Positions 25,621-36,843 of a stretch of DNA of 64,000 nt are shown here, piece after piece. The notes below the pieces were generated by a model. That model saw only the letters and a program-made list of their open reading frames with translations. It had not been told where the DNA came from and ran no database searches. A program made the translations under genes and the position numbers. Positions within the stretch are counted from its first letter, which is position 1. The number at the start of each line of letters is the position of its first letter. Source of the stretch: Siphonodentalium dalli. Its lineage: Eukaryota; Mollusca; Scaphopoda; Gadilida; Siphonodentaliidae. Location: positions 69,109,980 through 69,173,979 of the forward strand of contig CP136063.1 of NCBI GenBank assembly GCA_032622095.1, in the 5' to 3' direction.

Positions 25621-26240
25621 ATGACCGTGAGATGAATGTCAGGTGTCTTGAGAATTATGTGATGTGATATAATGATATGATTGCGTCCATCTTGACCGTG
25701 AGATGAATGTCAGGTGTCTTGAGAATTATGTGATGTGATATAATATGATATATGATTGCGTCCATCATGACCGTGAGATGAATGTCAGGTGTATAATATG
25801 ATATGATTGCGTCCATCTTGACCGTGAGATGAATGTCAGGTGTCTTGAGAATTATGTGATGTGATATAATATGATATATGATTGCGTCCATCATGACCGT
25901 GAGATGAATGTCAGGTGTATAATATGATATATGATTGCGTCCATCTTGACCGTGAGATGAATGTCAGGTGTCTTGAGAATCATGTGATGTGATATAATAT
26001 GATATATGATTGTGTCCATCATGACCGTGAGATGAATGTCAGGTGTCTTGAGAATTATGTGATGTGATATAATATGATATATGATTGCGTCCATCATGAC
26101 CGTGAGATGAATGTCAGGTGTATAATATGATATATGATTGCGTCCATCTTGCCTGTGAGATGAATGTCAGGTGTCTTGAGAATCATGTGATGTGATATAA
26201 TATGATATATGATTGTGTCCATCATGAGCCGTGAGATGAT
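25621..26240 (+). repeat. Minisatellite with alternating 75-bp and 51-53-bp units
   Basis: GACCGTGAGATGAATGTCAG recurs at intervals of 71, 75, 51, 75, 53, 75, 75, 53 and 75. The short units lack the segment from TCTTGAGAA to ATGTGATG. Minus-strand frames with a 25-residue period follow from the 75-bp unit. Confidence 0.9.
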
Positions 26241-26329
26241 TAAGAAACAAGAGCACTGCCCAGAGTATCCCCTGCGAAGGTGGATTTCCGCTGAGGTTTA
26301 TGTGGCTTAATTCGAAAGATGTCTTAATC

Positions 26330-26855
26330 TGGCCTGTGATGACTGAATAAAGCCGGCACCAATACCAAAAATGATTGAAATCAATTCATATTTGTTTGAG
26401 TTATCATGTCGGACAGACCAACATTGCGAAAAATTGACAAACTAAGGTCGATAACGCAGACAAATTGGAAATGCAAACAAAGTAATTGTTTATCACAAAA
26501 GTTCACTGGTATGGTCTTTGACCAAGTGTGATGATCATTAAATTCCAACTGACGATGACCAAGATATAGAGCTTCAAGGGTGTGCTGAAGGATTTAATCA
26601 GGCAAAGAGTAAATCAATTTTCACACTAAGTCCCATTGCACAATAAAGGTTGTAACTCTTGGAAAAAAGTCAATGGACGAAACTCGCTGTTTGTAAATAC
26701 TCTTCATCAACATACCGAAGATCATTAAAATCCGACTGACTATGACTAAGATAAAGAGCTTCAAAGTTACAGGCAGACTCTATGACAGACTCACAGATAG
26801 ACAGAGCTCATTTCTATATCCCCCGCCAAACTTCATTTGCGGGGGATAATAAACA
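26330..26855 (+). mobile_element. Pearl-like (Helentron-related) repeat with hairpin end
   Basis: Two diverged core blocks contain GACCAAG or GACTAAGATAAAGAGCTTCA. They are followed by an acagac-rich simple stretch and the terminal hairpin TATCCCCCGCC/GCGGGGGATA at 26819-26850. Core repeats, then microsatellite, then short hairpin is the plan of pearl-type elements of bivalves. Confidence 0.6.
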
Positions 26856-26859
26856 TACT

Positions 26860-28250
26860 CTGCTGAGTTGCATATTTTAAATGTAGAAGCCATACCAGTA
26901 GGATTGCTATTCAGTCATTAGTAGGGAATGTTTAGTTAATAAGTTCAGGCTGTTTGTTAATACATGTATTATGATCTGAACATTCCCCAAGTGAACTATT
27001 CGTAAGACAAAACATCCAAATAAACAAATATTATTCACAAAACACGCTTTGGGTCTGAGAAAATACAGGTCGACTGTTGTTTAGTTTCTCGCAAAAAGCG
27101 CAGTAGATTGTTTATAAGCAAAATCACGATAGTGCACCATTTCCTTATTTAGATTTGCGCGCTTTATGTCGTTTGTAAACCCCCTAATTTGGTGCATTTA
27201 CAACTTACAACTCACAATACAACTCATAGTAATATTCCTTATTTGGTAAGTATGACCATAATATAGGTCAGGAGAAAATACTAACTGGATTGAAATATTC
27301 ATCACTTGGCAAGAACAATTATATTATATACACGTTTTCGGTCTGATCATTTCCCAATCATGAAGTAACGTGGATTAGCTTGATTTTGAACTGACAGCAG
27401 GTAGAATGGGTCGATTAAATAAAATTTGGTGTGATTTGAATGCCATTACTTGATTGCGCCAATAATTTTATCTATGCATTCCACAGCTCAACAGAACATT
27501 TTCATTGGACGATACGGTAGTTCCAAGTGTTTGTCTATAAACAATAGTAACATAACTTTTTAAACGTGACAATAACATGCAATACACACGATATTTATGA
27601 TTTGTCAACATCTGTCTATTATATAATATTCATTCTGTTTATGGTGGTTTTAGTGGATGTGACTATTTTAAATCCTATACCCACAGGGAAGGCCGCCATA
27701 TTTTTAACCCTTTCTTTACTAAGCACTTATTATTGTCCCTTGGAAAAGTTCAACAAACGTTATTGAATGTACATGTATTATCTGAACATTTCCCTCCAAT
27801 AAACTCATTCTACACTTGTATTATCTGTCGTCTGCTTATTTTTTCTGAAAACGCCTCTAGATGAATAATAGACCATTCCAATTTATACTTCTATAACTGA
27901 GTAGGAGAATCTATTCAGTATAGGAAAGGTTAATTACGATCGGAAATGGAAACAACACCATTTTACACTCCTTTGAAAGCCTGATGACAAAAATCATATA
28001 AGATTTTAATGAAATCCGATAATTTGTGGCTGAGATATTTGTTTGGAGGTACAAAAAAGAAAGTTTGAATGAAAAATGCTAACATCAGTCGCCACTTTTT
28101 TAGAACCCATCATGATGGTGATCACCTGTTCCAAATTTCATTGAGATCCCATGGCAGAGATATCTGTTCAGATACATGTAGAAGCATGTAATCCAGTATA
28201 TGACTCAATCTTTGAGTGGGGGTAAAAAGAGTTCCACAAGACAAATCCTA
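26860..28250. other. No gene recognised
   Basis: Contains the sequence at 27057-27150 that is also found inside the MITE at 29122-29431. The 66-codon frame at 27566-27766 has a hydrophobic stretch but no other support. Confidence 0.4.
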
Positions 28251-28254
28251 ATGA

Positions 28255-28365
28255 GATTTTTGTATCAACCCATATACCCTGTGCCAATGCATTCTCTTAT
28301 ATATGCGAGTCGACCATAGGTCGCCTCGCATATATAAGAGAATGCATTGGCCTAACAATTTTTTA
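28255..28365. mobile_element. piggyBac-type MITE fragment
   Basis: Holds the palindromic core CCAATGCATTCTCTTATATA with its complement and the flank GTATCAACCCATATACCCTG, which is also found inverted in the element at 51261-51491. Its TTAA ends are missing. Confidence 0.7.
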
Positions 28366-28392
28366 TCATTTGTTATAAGTCATAGCAGTCAT

Positions 28393-28636
28393 TTAACCCT
28401 TCCATGATGGGAGCTTCCTGAAATTTTGTGAAAACCCTTTGCCAATGCATTCTCTTATATATTATTAGTCTCGCATATATAAGAGAATACAATGACCTAT
28501 CAATATTTACCTTGACAGCCAGTGAATACTCTCATATATGTGAGGCTCCCTATGGTAGACTCACAAATATAAGAGAATGCACTCACACAGGGCCTTTAAT
28601 GCTGCAGCAGCGCAGCTCCCGTCATGAAAGGGTTAA
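28393..28636. mobile_element. piggyBac-type MITE, TTAACCCTTCCATG family
   Basis: TTAACCCTTCCATGATGGGA and TCCCGTCATGAAAGGGTTAA are inverted partners with TTAA at both ends. Two diverged palindromic cores lie inside. Confidence 0.8.
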
Positions 28637-28649
28637 CAAAATATACAGT

Positions 28650-29065
28650 GCATTTAAAGGCCACAATTACAACAACAACATAATTTTTATAGAATCCTAT
28701 TTCAAGACTACAAATACCTTTTTCTGTCAATAAAACAGACAAAACTGAAGATTGGTTACATTATATGTCTATAAAGGCATAATAAAGTGGTTTATTCCTG
28801 CAAAATATCTTAATCGAGATGAGATTTTGCCTTCTTGTAGAGTGCTAACAAGATAGAGTTCTCCCTCTTGTTATGCCCCTGAAGTTTTTGTTCGAAAAAT
28901 AGCTTATAAAACTGTCCCAAAAGGTTGTACGTATAATACCAGAAAATATTTACATAAATATGAATTGATAGAATTGTTTCCGGACAGGTGTCTTCAACTC
29001 ATATTTAGTATTTGATATCCCGGAAACTATATACAACTTGTTAGGAAGAGCTAGACCATCTTAAA
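28650..29065 (+). mobile_element. Dispersed element, uninterrupted copy
   Basis: Matches the broken copy at about 47330-48935 in the same order: ACAACAACATAATT, GACTACAAATACCTTTTTCT, TAAAGTGGTTTATTCCTG, AGATAGAGTTCTCCCTCTTG, CCCCTGAAGTTTTTGTT and GACAGGTGTCTT. Class unknown. It shows the pre-insertion state of the piggyBac MITE at 48297. Confidence 0.65.
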
Positions 29066-29121
29066 ATAAAGGCAAACATAATGTCTGAAACATCAAAATT
29101 TTATCACATGAGCATTATATA

Positions 29122-29431
29122 CAGTAATGCCCTAAATAATTGACTCCTTAACCACAGCAGAATTATGGGTAATTTTTCAGGATTTAGTCGGAAATATGGC
29201 TTGTTGCCATTCATCGGAAAGCTCTCACTGTGTCCGAAAAAATACAGGTCGACTGTTGTTTAGTTTCTCGCAAAAAGTGCAGTAGATTGTTTATAAGAAA
29301 AATCATGATATTGCACCATTTCCTCACTGAGAGCTTTCCTGAATGGCAACAAGCCATATTTCCTCTTAAATCCTGAAAAATTACCCATAATTCTGCTGTG
29401 GTTAAGGAGTCGATTATTTAGGGCATTACTG
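29122..29431. mobile_element. mariner-type MITE with captured sequence
   Basis: Ends CAGTAATGCCC and GGGCATTACTG with TA at both sides. About 100 bp replaces the usual centre (about 29229-29325) and matches 27057-27150 (AATACAGGTCGACTGTTGTT, CAGTAGATTGTTTATAAG). Confidence 0.85.
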
Positions 29432-29569
29432 TATCTGAAATGAAATTGTGAAGAATAATGTACCACAACTCAAATTGAAGAGGAAATAATTTTGAAAATG
29501 TTAAACAGTGTAGTTAATAAGAAATAAGGAAAGTTAAAAAGCTAAAGTAAATACAATGAAGTAATTGAA

Positions 29570-30020
29570 ATGCACCTAGAGGTCACCTCGAAGATCCATA
29601 TAAAGTTTGGTGATGATCGGATGAGATGTGTGGCCTATAGGGTATGCCAAATGATTTAGTCATGCAAAAAGTAAAATCCAAGATGGTTACCAGCTGCCAT
29701 GTTTTTCATTGAAAATCGTTCAAATTCCATACCTCCTATCTAGAGGAGATGCTAATCATGCCTGTAAATTGTCCAACCATTTCTCACAATAAATGTGGAC
29801 AGCAGGGTGTGCCGATGTATTCAAATGAGAAATCCAAGATGGCTGCCATTATAAAAAAAAATTATGACTCACATCTAGAGGCCACCCCAAAGATTCATAT
29901 GAAGTTTGGTGATTATTGGATGAGGGAGTGTGCCGAAGGAAATTGTTCACGGACGCATACATTGGATGCCAACCCATGGCAACAGCTCAAACTTGACTTC
30001 ATCAAATTGAGCTAAAATGC
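29570..30020 (+). mobile_element. Pearl-like repeat
   Basis: Core blocks contain AGATCCATATAAAGTTTGGT and AAATCCAAGATGG. The end has CCCATGGCAACAGCTCAAAC and TTGAGCTAAAA, as at 36740-36800. The plus-strand frame 29749-30015 is a translation of this repeat. Confidence 0.6.
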
Positions 30021-30285
30021 ATTCCAATTAAGACACGTAACAGTCCACTCTTGTATTATGAAAACAAAACTTTTTAAATGATGGTTCTAGTGCAATTGAA
30101 GTGTTTTGTTATAATGAGAAATAGTTTTGTATATTTGTACCCAATGTACCCAGGTAGCATAAGATTACTAAAATTTAGCCTAAACACCAGACATAAAAGT
30201 ATACTATGCAAGGCACAGTATGATGTTATTTAAAGGGTAAGAACCTTGTGAAGGACTGTGTAAATAGTCATGAATTAACGGTAAA

Positions 30286-30538
30286 CAAGCCTTGACATAG
30301 TGAGCCTGTCATTTGCAGAATGAGGCCCCCAGAGGGTGCATTTAGTTATGCTATCCCGCATAGCGGGCTAGCATCACCAAATTCACCCTCTTGGAACATC
30401 ATTCTGCTTACGCCTCAGCAGAATGAGGTTCCCATAGGGTGAATTTGGTGATGCTAGCCTGCTATGTGGGATAGCATCAATAAATTCACCCTCTGGGGAC
30501 CCATTCTGCAAATGACAGGCTCACTATGTCAAGGCTTG
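30286..30538. mobile_element. hAT-type double-hairpin MITE, short form
   Basis: The ends CAAGCCTTGACATAGTG and CACTATGTCAAGGCTTG are flanked by a perfect 8-bp duplication, ACGGTAAA, at 30278-30285 and 30539-30546. It contains two hairpins like those at 14092-14345. Confidence 0.9.
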
Positions 30539-30549
30539 ACGGTAAAGAA

Positions 30550-31450
30550 GCGAATGCTTGATGATTAATCTTTTAGATCGTTTTGGATGCGAGTAGACTT
30601 TGATATATCTACATATGGTTTCGACATCTCCCTGAGATTTACATGAGTCCGCCAGAAGTGGTTAAACTACAGCGATGTCAAAGCTTTGCCAGAGCACTCT
30701 CAAATCTGCACATATCTCGAATGCTATTTATCTTCAACTTCTCCTCAGAAAACTTGTAGAAATAATCCGTTCCCTATAAAAAATAAATAATGACAACATA
30801 TTAGCTCTTAGTCCATGCATGGGTCCTGCTGTAGGCTCTGCATGTCTGAAATTTCAGCTCGCATAAAATTTTGAATAATTTAAAAATGTTTTGAATCATG
30901 AATCACTACTGTTGAAACATTAATGAGAAACATGAAAAATGGAATATCACAAGAAATTTACAAGTCCTGAGATACTTATAGGAATAATAATTTTCCGCGT
31001 TTGCTTGATTAGCGAAAAAAGTTTGTATTCACAGTGCGTGACATAATTAGTAGTGAACAATTAGACATGAGCGATAAGCGTTAAGGCAGTGGCCAATGTG
31101 AGTGTACATTTGAACATTTGAGCTGCGGCTTTGACTGGGTTTTGGAAAACAGGTTTCCTCCTAAACCTCCTGACCGTCGCCGCAGACCAGGTAGTTTGTA
31201 AAATTATGTTACATGTAAATGTTCCATGTGCCCACTGGTATGCAGTGTTGATTTTTTTAGAATAAACGCCAGTCCGGTAATGGTGCGGCTCGTTTGCGAA
31301 CGAGTGTGTTTTTTATTATGAGAGAATTGGGAATACGACATTTTTATCCAAGGGCATTGAATTCAGCTATTGCCATAAAATATTGCAATACAAGACATTA
31401 TAGAATAAAGGACTATGCAGACGATGTCGAGAGCAGTGTTTCATTCACAA
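30550..31450. other. No gene recognised
   Basis: AT-rich sequence. The plus-strand frame at 31294-31479 runs into the next MITE and has no domain signal. Confidence 0.4.
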
Positions 31451-31456
31451 TGCACC

Positions 31457-31868
31457 CAATCCTTGAAAAGTGTGTCTGACATCTGCAGAATGAGGTCCCT
31501 AGAGGGTGAATTTTGTGACAGCAACACAAACTTCATCCTGTGGGAACCTCATTCTGCTTAGGCCTCAACTGCTATTGGAGACCTTAGATCAGATTGAAGT
31601 TGGTGATATATATATTCACCCATTAGTCACCTCGATTATACATTTTATCTTCTGAAATTAGGGGAAATAGAAACTGAGCAGTAGGTAAAAAGTAACTAAA
31701 ACAAAGTTAATTTGAGACTGTAGATACTTCCCAGAATATGAGGCCTAAACAGAATGAGGTCCCCAGAGGGTAAATTTGGTGATGCGAGCCCTTTGTGTGG
31801 GATAGCATCACTACATTCACCCTCTGGGGACCTCATTCTGCAAATGACAGACACACTATATACAGATT
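31457..31868. mobile_element. hAT-type double-hairpin MITE, long form
   Basis: The hairpins at about 31480-31560 and 31745-31850 share CAGAATGAGGTCCC and GACCTCATTCTG. They are separated by a roughly 180-bp spacer with CACCTCGATTATACATTTTA that is also found in the copies at 49475 and 53407. The ends are decayed and no target duplication was found. Confidence 0.75.
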
Positions 31869-31869
31869 T

Positions 31870-32840
31870 ACAGATGTAGAGAGTTAGTCTGTCATATATG
31901 CTTAAAGTGTGACATTCACATGTTAAAATCTAAACCTCCCAGTTACCTTATCACGCAGCATATGCATATACAGTAACTCTTCTCCAGCTATATATCTCAA
32001 ATCGATGCTGAAAAAAAATCTAAATATCATCAATGAGAATTCATAAAATAATTATTGATACTTGTTGATATTCCAATTGTTCAAAGAACGCAAAGTATTT
32101 TTTAAGATGATGGAATAGTGTATAAGTATCTACAGCCATCCTGTCAAGCAGAACACAAATTGCTCATTTCAAGCTATTCATATAACAGGTATTATTTACC
32201 ATATGCAATGTGAGAGATATATGTCAATGGTCAGTGTTCGCACTGTCGGTGGGCAAATTGGCCATCTTTTTTTAAATTGGCCAATAAAAATTTTGTTTGG
32301 CCAAAAGTTTTGCCAAACTTTTTTTTACCCCATATTGAGATGGAAAGCAAAGTCAAAAGCACTGATTAGATTGATGAAGTTAAAAGAATCACTGTTCTTG
32401 AACACATGGGTTTCCTACTTCGGAAATATTGTACCATGGAAACCCAAATTTATTTGTAACAGGAGCATTGATTGAATTGTGATGGCTGTACAATGGGGCA
32501 GCCATTTCAAATAATATTGGATTAAAACACTAAACGTCGAAACACTTAATCTGCACACTGGTTATGTTATTTGTTTTTCATTAGGCAGTCCGTATGATAA
32601 AATTTGTAAATGCATTGTCCCATAATTGGATGTGCGAGTCAGCAGTACTTAACTCAATGGGTCAGTTCCTCCCGTCTTCTAACAACAACCTGACTTCACA
32701 TCATAAAAGGTTTGAATACAATAGATATTCAACAGTTATCACCTCACAATAATAAGGAAGATTATTTTTTCTTGGCGAAAATATATAGCGATGACAACTA
32801 ACACAGCTAATTACTTTATTTGTTGGCGACCATGGTGTCA
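31870..32840. other. No gene recognised
   Basis: The frame at 32203-32475 has no supported domain. A short duplicated motif with TTTGGCCAAAA lies near 32270-32310. Confidence 0.4.
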
Positions 32841-32842
32841 GC

Positions 32843-33005
32843 AACATAGATAGAACGACACAAGTGTGTGAACTGGTTAACGTTATTGCACGAGTTTGTT
32901 GTGACGCGATGGTAAAACGAGAACCGGAGGTTCGAGTTTTACCTCGCGGTACGACAAACGAGTGCAATAACGTTAACATGTTCACACAACAGTGTTGTTC
33001 TATGT
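32843..33005. repeat. Palindromic element, about 160 bp
   Basis: The arms GGTTAACGTTATTGCACGAG and CTCGTTTGTCGTACCGCGAG region pair around AACGAGAACC/GGTTCGAG. AACGTTATTGCAC and GTGCAATAACGTT are exact complements. Confidence 0.65.
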
Positions 33006-33459
33006 TTATTGCACACTCTGAAGATTGCAGCTTGTAACATACTAACATTTAGGTCGATATTGTTGTATTTAATTGAACAAACGTGTGGGTAATGTAGACT
33101 ATACCCCATAATTTAGCGAAGAGATTTTCTGTTAAAGTTGACGTCGCCAGTGACGTTGTTGACGTAAAACGTTTGTATTGTTCAAGAACAATACACATTG
33201 TTTTATTGAATGTTTCAATTCGTCTGTATTTTGCTGTATTTCGCACAAATAAGCCATTGGGTGTGCAATAAAAAGAGTTATTGCACTTGTTTAAGCAGAT
33301 TTATGTGATTATAAATATATAAAATGTTAGTTTCATGTCTGCGAATTTTGTTTTAATTTCAATTGTGAACCACCCAGAAAATGAGGATTTAATTTGGCAA
33401 AAGTTTGTTTTAATTTGACCAATAGATTTTTCGATCCACCAAGAACATTGACAATGGCT

Positions 33460-35230
33460 ATAAGAATATCAATTTTGAAAACAATGTGATAAATAAAACT
33501 ATACAGTTATTAGCTGGAATCCAAAATAATCGGAAAAAATTCTAAGACAACAAGGGCCATAACTCCAGTAAAGTGGGAGGACCGAACCCAAATTCAAACT
33601 TGACCTGTATTTTCATGCGAGTAATCTATATACCAAATTTGAAAACAACCTGATAACAAAAGTTACCAACCAGAAACAATTTTTTTTTCGGAAAATTTTA
33701 ATTCAACAAGGACCATAACTAACGAGAGGCCGATCACGATCGGCAGATGTTTAACCCATCCCTTGGCGATAGCGATCTTTTCATGAGTGCAAGAATTTCA
33801 ACAATTCACAGCGTACTATTATTTAATAGTTTCATAGTGGTATCAGACTTATTGAGCAACTTTCTCATTTAAACACAATAGGAACATGGATATGACATTC
33901 AATTTCAACCTATTAGGTCACTCCAACAGAGATACATGTATGTGTAATAGAGTGATAAAGATAATGATGCCCAACCACAGTCAGACAGATGCACCATAGC
34001 TGTTAAAGATATAATAGTTACAATATTAAGTAAATAACATAATAACTCTATTTATCTACTTCTTACATTGGAACCTGAGTCATAACAGATTATGTTGTTG
34101 TGTTGGCTGCATAGTAAAAGTTATGGGATCATTGAGATTAGGGACCAACAAATACCTCAACATCTATATAAGTGAGGGGTGTATAGACCTTGATATTAAA
34201 TATGATTGATAATGGTTGGATATAAAATATTTTAATGCAGAATTATCAGATAACTAAAGGAGAGATATGAGAATGGTCAAATTGAAAATATTAGAGTCAT
34301 AACATTGGATCTCATACAGTATACCTATGGTTAATTTTATTATAAGCTGATCATTGGAAAGATACAATGTCTGCAAACAGCAGAAATATTATTAAATCTT
34401 GGGTAAATATTCTCAAAACAATTCAATCAATCAATCAATGTGTCATGATCAACCTGAATGAGATTGGGTGAAAAATATTTGACCAATAAGTCAGTTTCAA
34501 GCATACCAGCACCATTATTATTATCCTGCAGCCCAAATGCAATAGAGGGAATTTCAAAATAAGATATTTCCTCAAATGATGAATATTCAATTGGTGGCTT
34601 ATAGAAACAGATAATTTAAAATCTGCCTATCAGATATCATGTGTCTATGGAATAGGTTAATTTTAATCCCGAAATACTGACATGCAAGTGAAAAGTGGAT
34701 CACGATCAACCTGGACATAGAATAGGAGAATGAACAAATAAAAAACATCAGAAGACCATATAATGTGTGGAGAGGGTTAATCATTTTCAATGACATCATA
34801 TGATGGAACTAATGTGTGGATTAATTTTTTTCTAAGATAAGACAACAGAGTCTCTGTAAACAACAATTCTCTAAACAGCCATGCTGTAGAACATCTCTAC
34901 AAATGGACAATGGACTATTCCTCTTTATTCTTTTAGAAGAGGTCTACATTAACTAATGCCATGAACATGTTTCAACAGGGGGATTAAATTAATATTGCAC
35001 ACAAACTGGAATAAAGAATCATCAATCACTTAAATTTGACAGATGGTACACAGCTCTGGGAGCCACCAGTGGTTTAGCAGGTAGTATCTATCTATTTATC
35101 TATCCTTACTGGAGACCCCCTTATCGGGTATTATATCCAGTGCGTGTCTGTGCAGAATAGAGATAGCATTTGTTCAGAAAGGAGATGACAGTGAGATAGG
35201 AGAATAAGGTTAATAGATTTTATGTCACAG
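33460..35230. other. Pearl-like core fragments; no gene
   Basis: 33530-33720 carries core blocks with AAGGGCCATAACTCCAGTAA and ATATACCAAATTTG, as at 62.9-63.4 kb. The block GAGAGGCCGATCACGATCGG at 33722-33775 recurs at 62282-62335. The remainder is AT-rich without a recognised gene. Confidence 0.5.
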
Positions 35231-36800
35231 AAGAGAGATAATGAAAGTGTCAATGACACTGTAGCTTTTATGTCACAGAAGAGAGATAATGAAAGTGTCA
35301 ATGACACTGTAGCTCAACTTTGTAAAGAAGGTAATTTTTTTTTGTGATGAGCAATGAATAGAGAGATTAAAAAGGAGTGTAAAAAATGAGCAGTAAAGGA
35401 TTTAGTCATACACAGAGTAAAATCCAAGATGGCAGCTGGCGGCCATTTTTTTGGCTGAATGACTCGTTCCCATCTACGTGTCATTATTAACATCCATGAC
35501 AAATTTTATGAACTGTAGCTTAAAAAATTTAGTCATACAAAGAGTAATATCCAAGATGGCTGCTGACGGCATGTTTTTTGTCCGAATGACCCCAAAATGA
35601 CTCTTTCCCATCTACATACCAATTTCAACAGCCATGAAAAATTTCATGATGATCAGACTAAAGGTACGACCTGTAGCCTGTGCTAAAGAATTTAGTCATA
35701 CAAAGAGTAAAATCCAAGATGTCATTGTTAACATCCATGACAAATTTCATGATGATCAGACTAAAGGTACGACCTGTAGCCCGTGCTAAAGGATTTAGTC
35801 ATACAAAGAGTAAAATCCAAGATGGCTGCTGGCGGCCATGTTTTTTGCCCGAATGACCCCAAAAGTACTCGTTCCCATCTACATGTCAATGTTAACATCC
35901 ATGACAAATTTCATGAAAATAAGATGAACAGTACGGCCTGTAGCCCTTGCTAATGGATTGAATTTTGAAATCAAAGATGGCTGCTGGTGGCCATGTTTTA
36001 TGGCCGAATGACCCCAAAATGACTCATTACCATCTACATACCAATATTAACATCCCTGAAATTTTTTATGACGATCAGACTAAAGGTACGACCTGTAGCC
36101 TGTGCTAAAGGATTTAGTCATACAAAGAGTAAAATCCAAGATGGCTGCTGGCGGCCATGTTTTTCGGCCGAATGGCCCCAAAATGACTCGTTCCCATCTA
36201 CATGTCATTGTTAACATCCATGACAAATTTTATGATGATCAGACTAAAGGTACGACCTGTAGCCCGTGCTAAAGAATTTAGTCATACAAAGAGTAAAATC
36301 CAAGATGTCATTGTTAACATCCATGACAAATTTCATGATGATCAGACTAAAGGTACGACCTGTAGCCCGTGCTAAAGGATTTAGTCATACAAAGAGTAAA
36401 ATCCAAGATGGCTGCTGGCGGCCATGTTTTTTGCCCGAATGACCCCAAAAGTACTCGTTCCCATCTACATGTCAATGTTAACATCCATGACAAATTTCAT
36501 GAAAATAAGATGAACAGTACGGCCTGTAGCCCGTGCTAATGGATTGAATTTTGAAATCCAAGATGGCTGCTGGCGGCCATGTTTTTTTTCCGAATGACCC
36601 CAAAATGACTCATTATCATCTACATGTCAATGTCAACATCCATGACAAATTTCATTATAATCGGACCAAAGGTACGAACTGTAGCCCGTGCTAAAGGAAA
36701 TTGTTGACGCATCACAAACGCACACACACACGCACACATGGACGACGGATACCAAGCCATGGCAATAGCTCAAACTTTACAAAGTAAAGTTGAGCTAAAA
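35220..36800 (+). mobile_element. Pearl-like element with about 7 core repeats
   Basis: It starts with AATGAAAGTGTCAATGACAC and GTAGCTCAACTTTGTAAAG, preceded by a 57-bp duplicate of the start. Core repeats of about 195 bp hold ATTTAGTCATACAAAGAG, AAATCCAAGATGGC, CTCGTTCCCATCTACATGTC and AAAGGTACGACCTGTAGCC; two of them are internally shortened. It ends with a CA-rich microsatellite, CCATGGCAATAGCTCAAAC, and the hairpin end TTTACAAAGTAAAGTTGAGC. Confidence 0.75.
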
Positions 36801-36843
36801 ACAGTTAAAAACACTAGGTTAAAAGAATGATAATTTGAGCCAA

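Noticed and set aside
25621-26240. CRISPR-like or coding repeat with a 25-residue period
   Set aside because: The spacers are part of the repeat, and 53-bp units break the frame.
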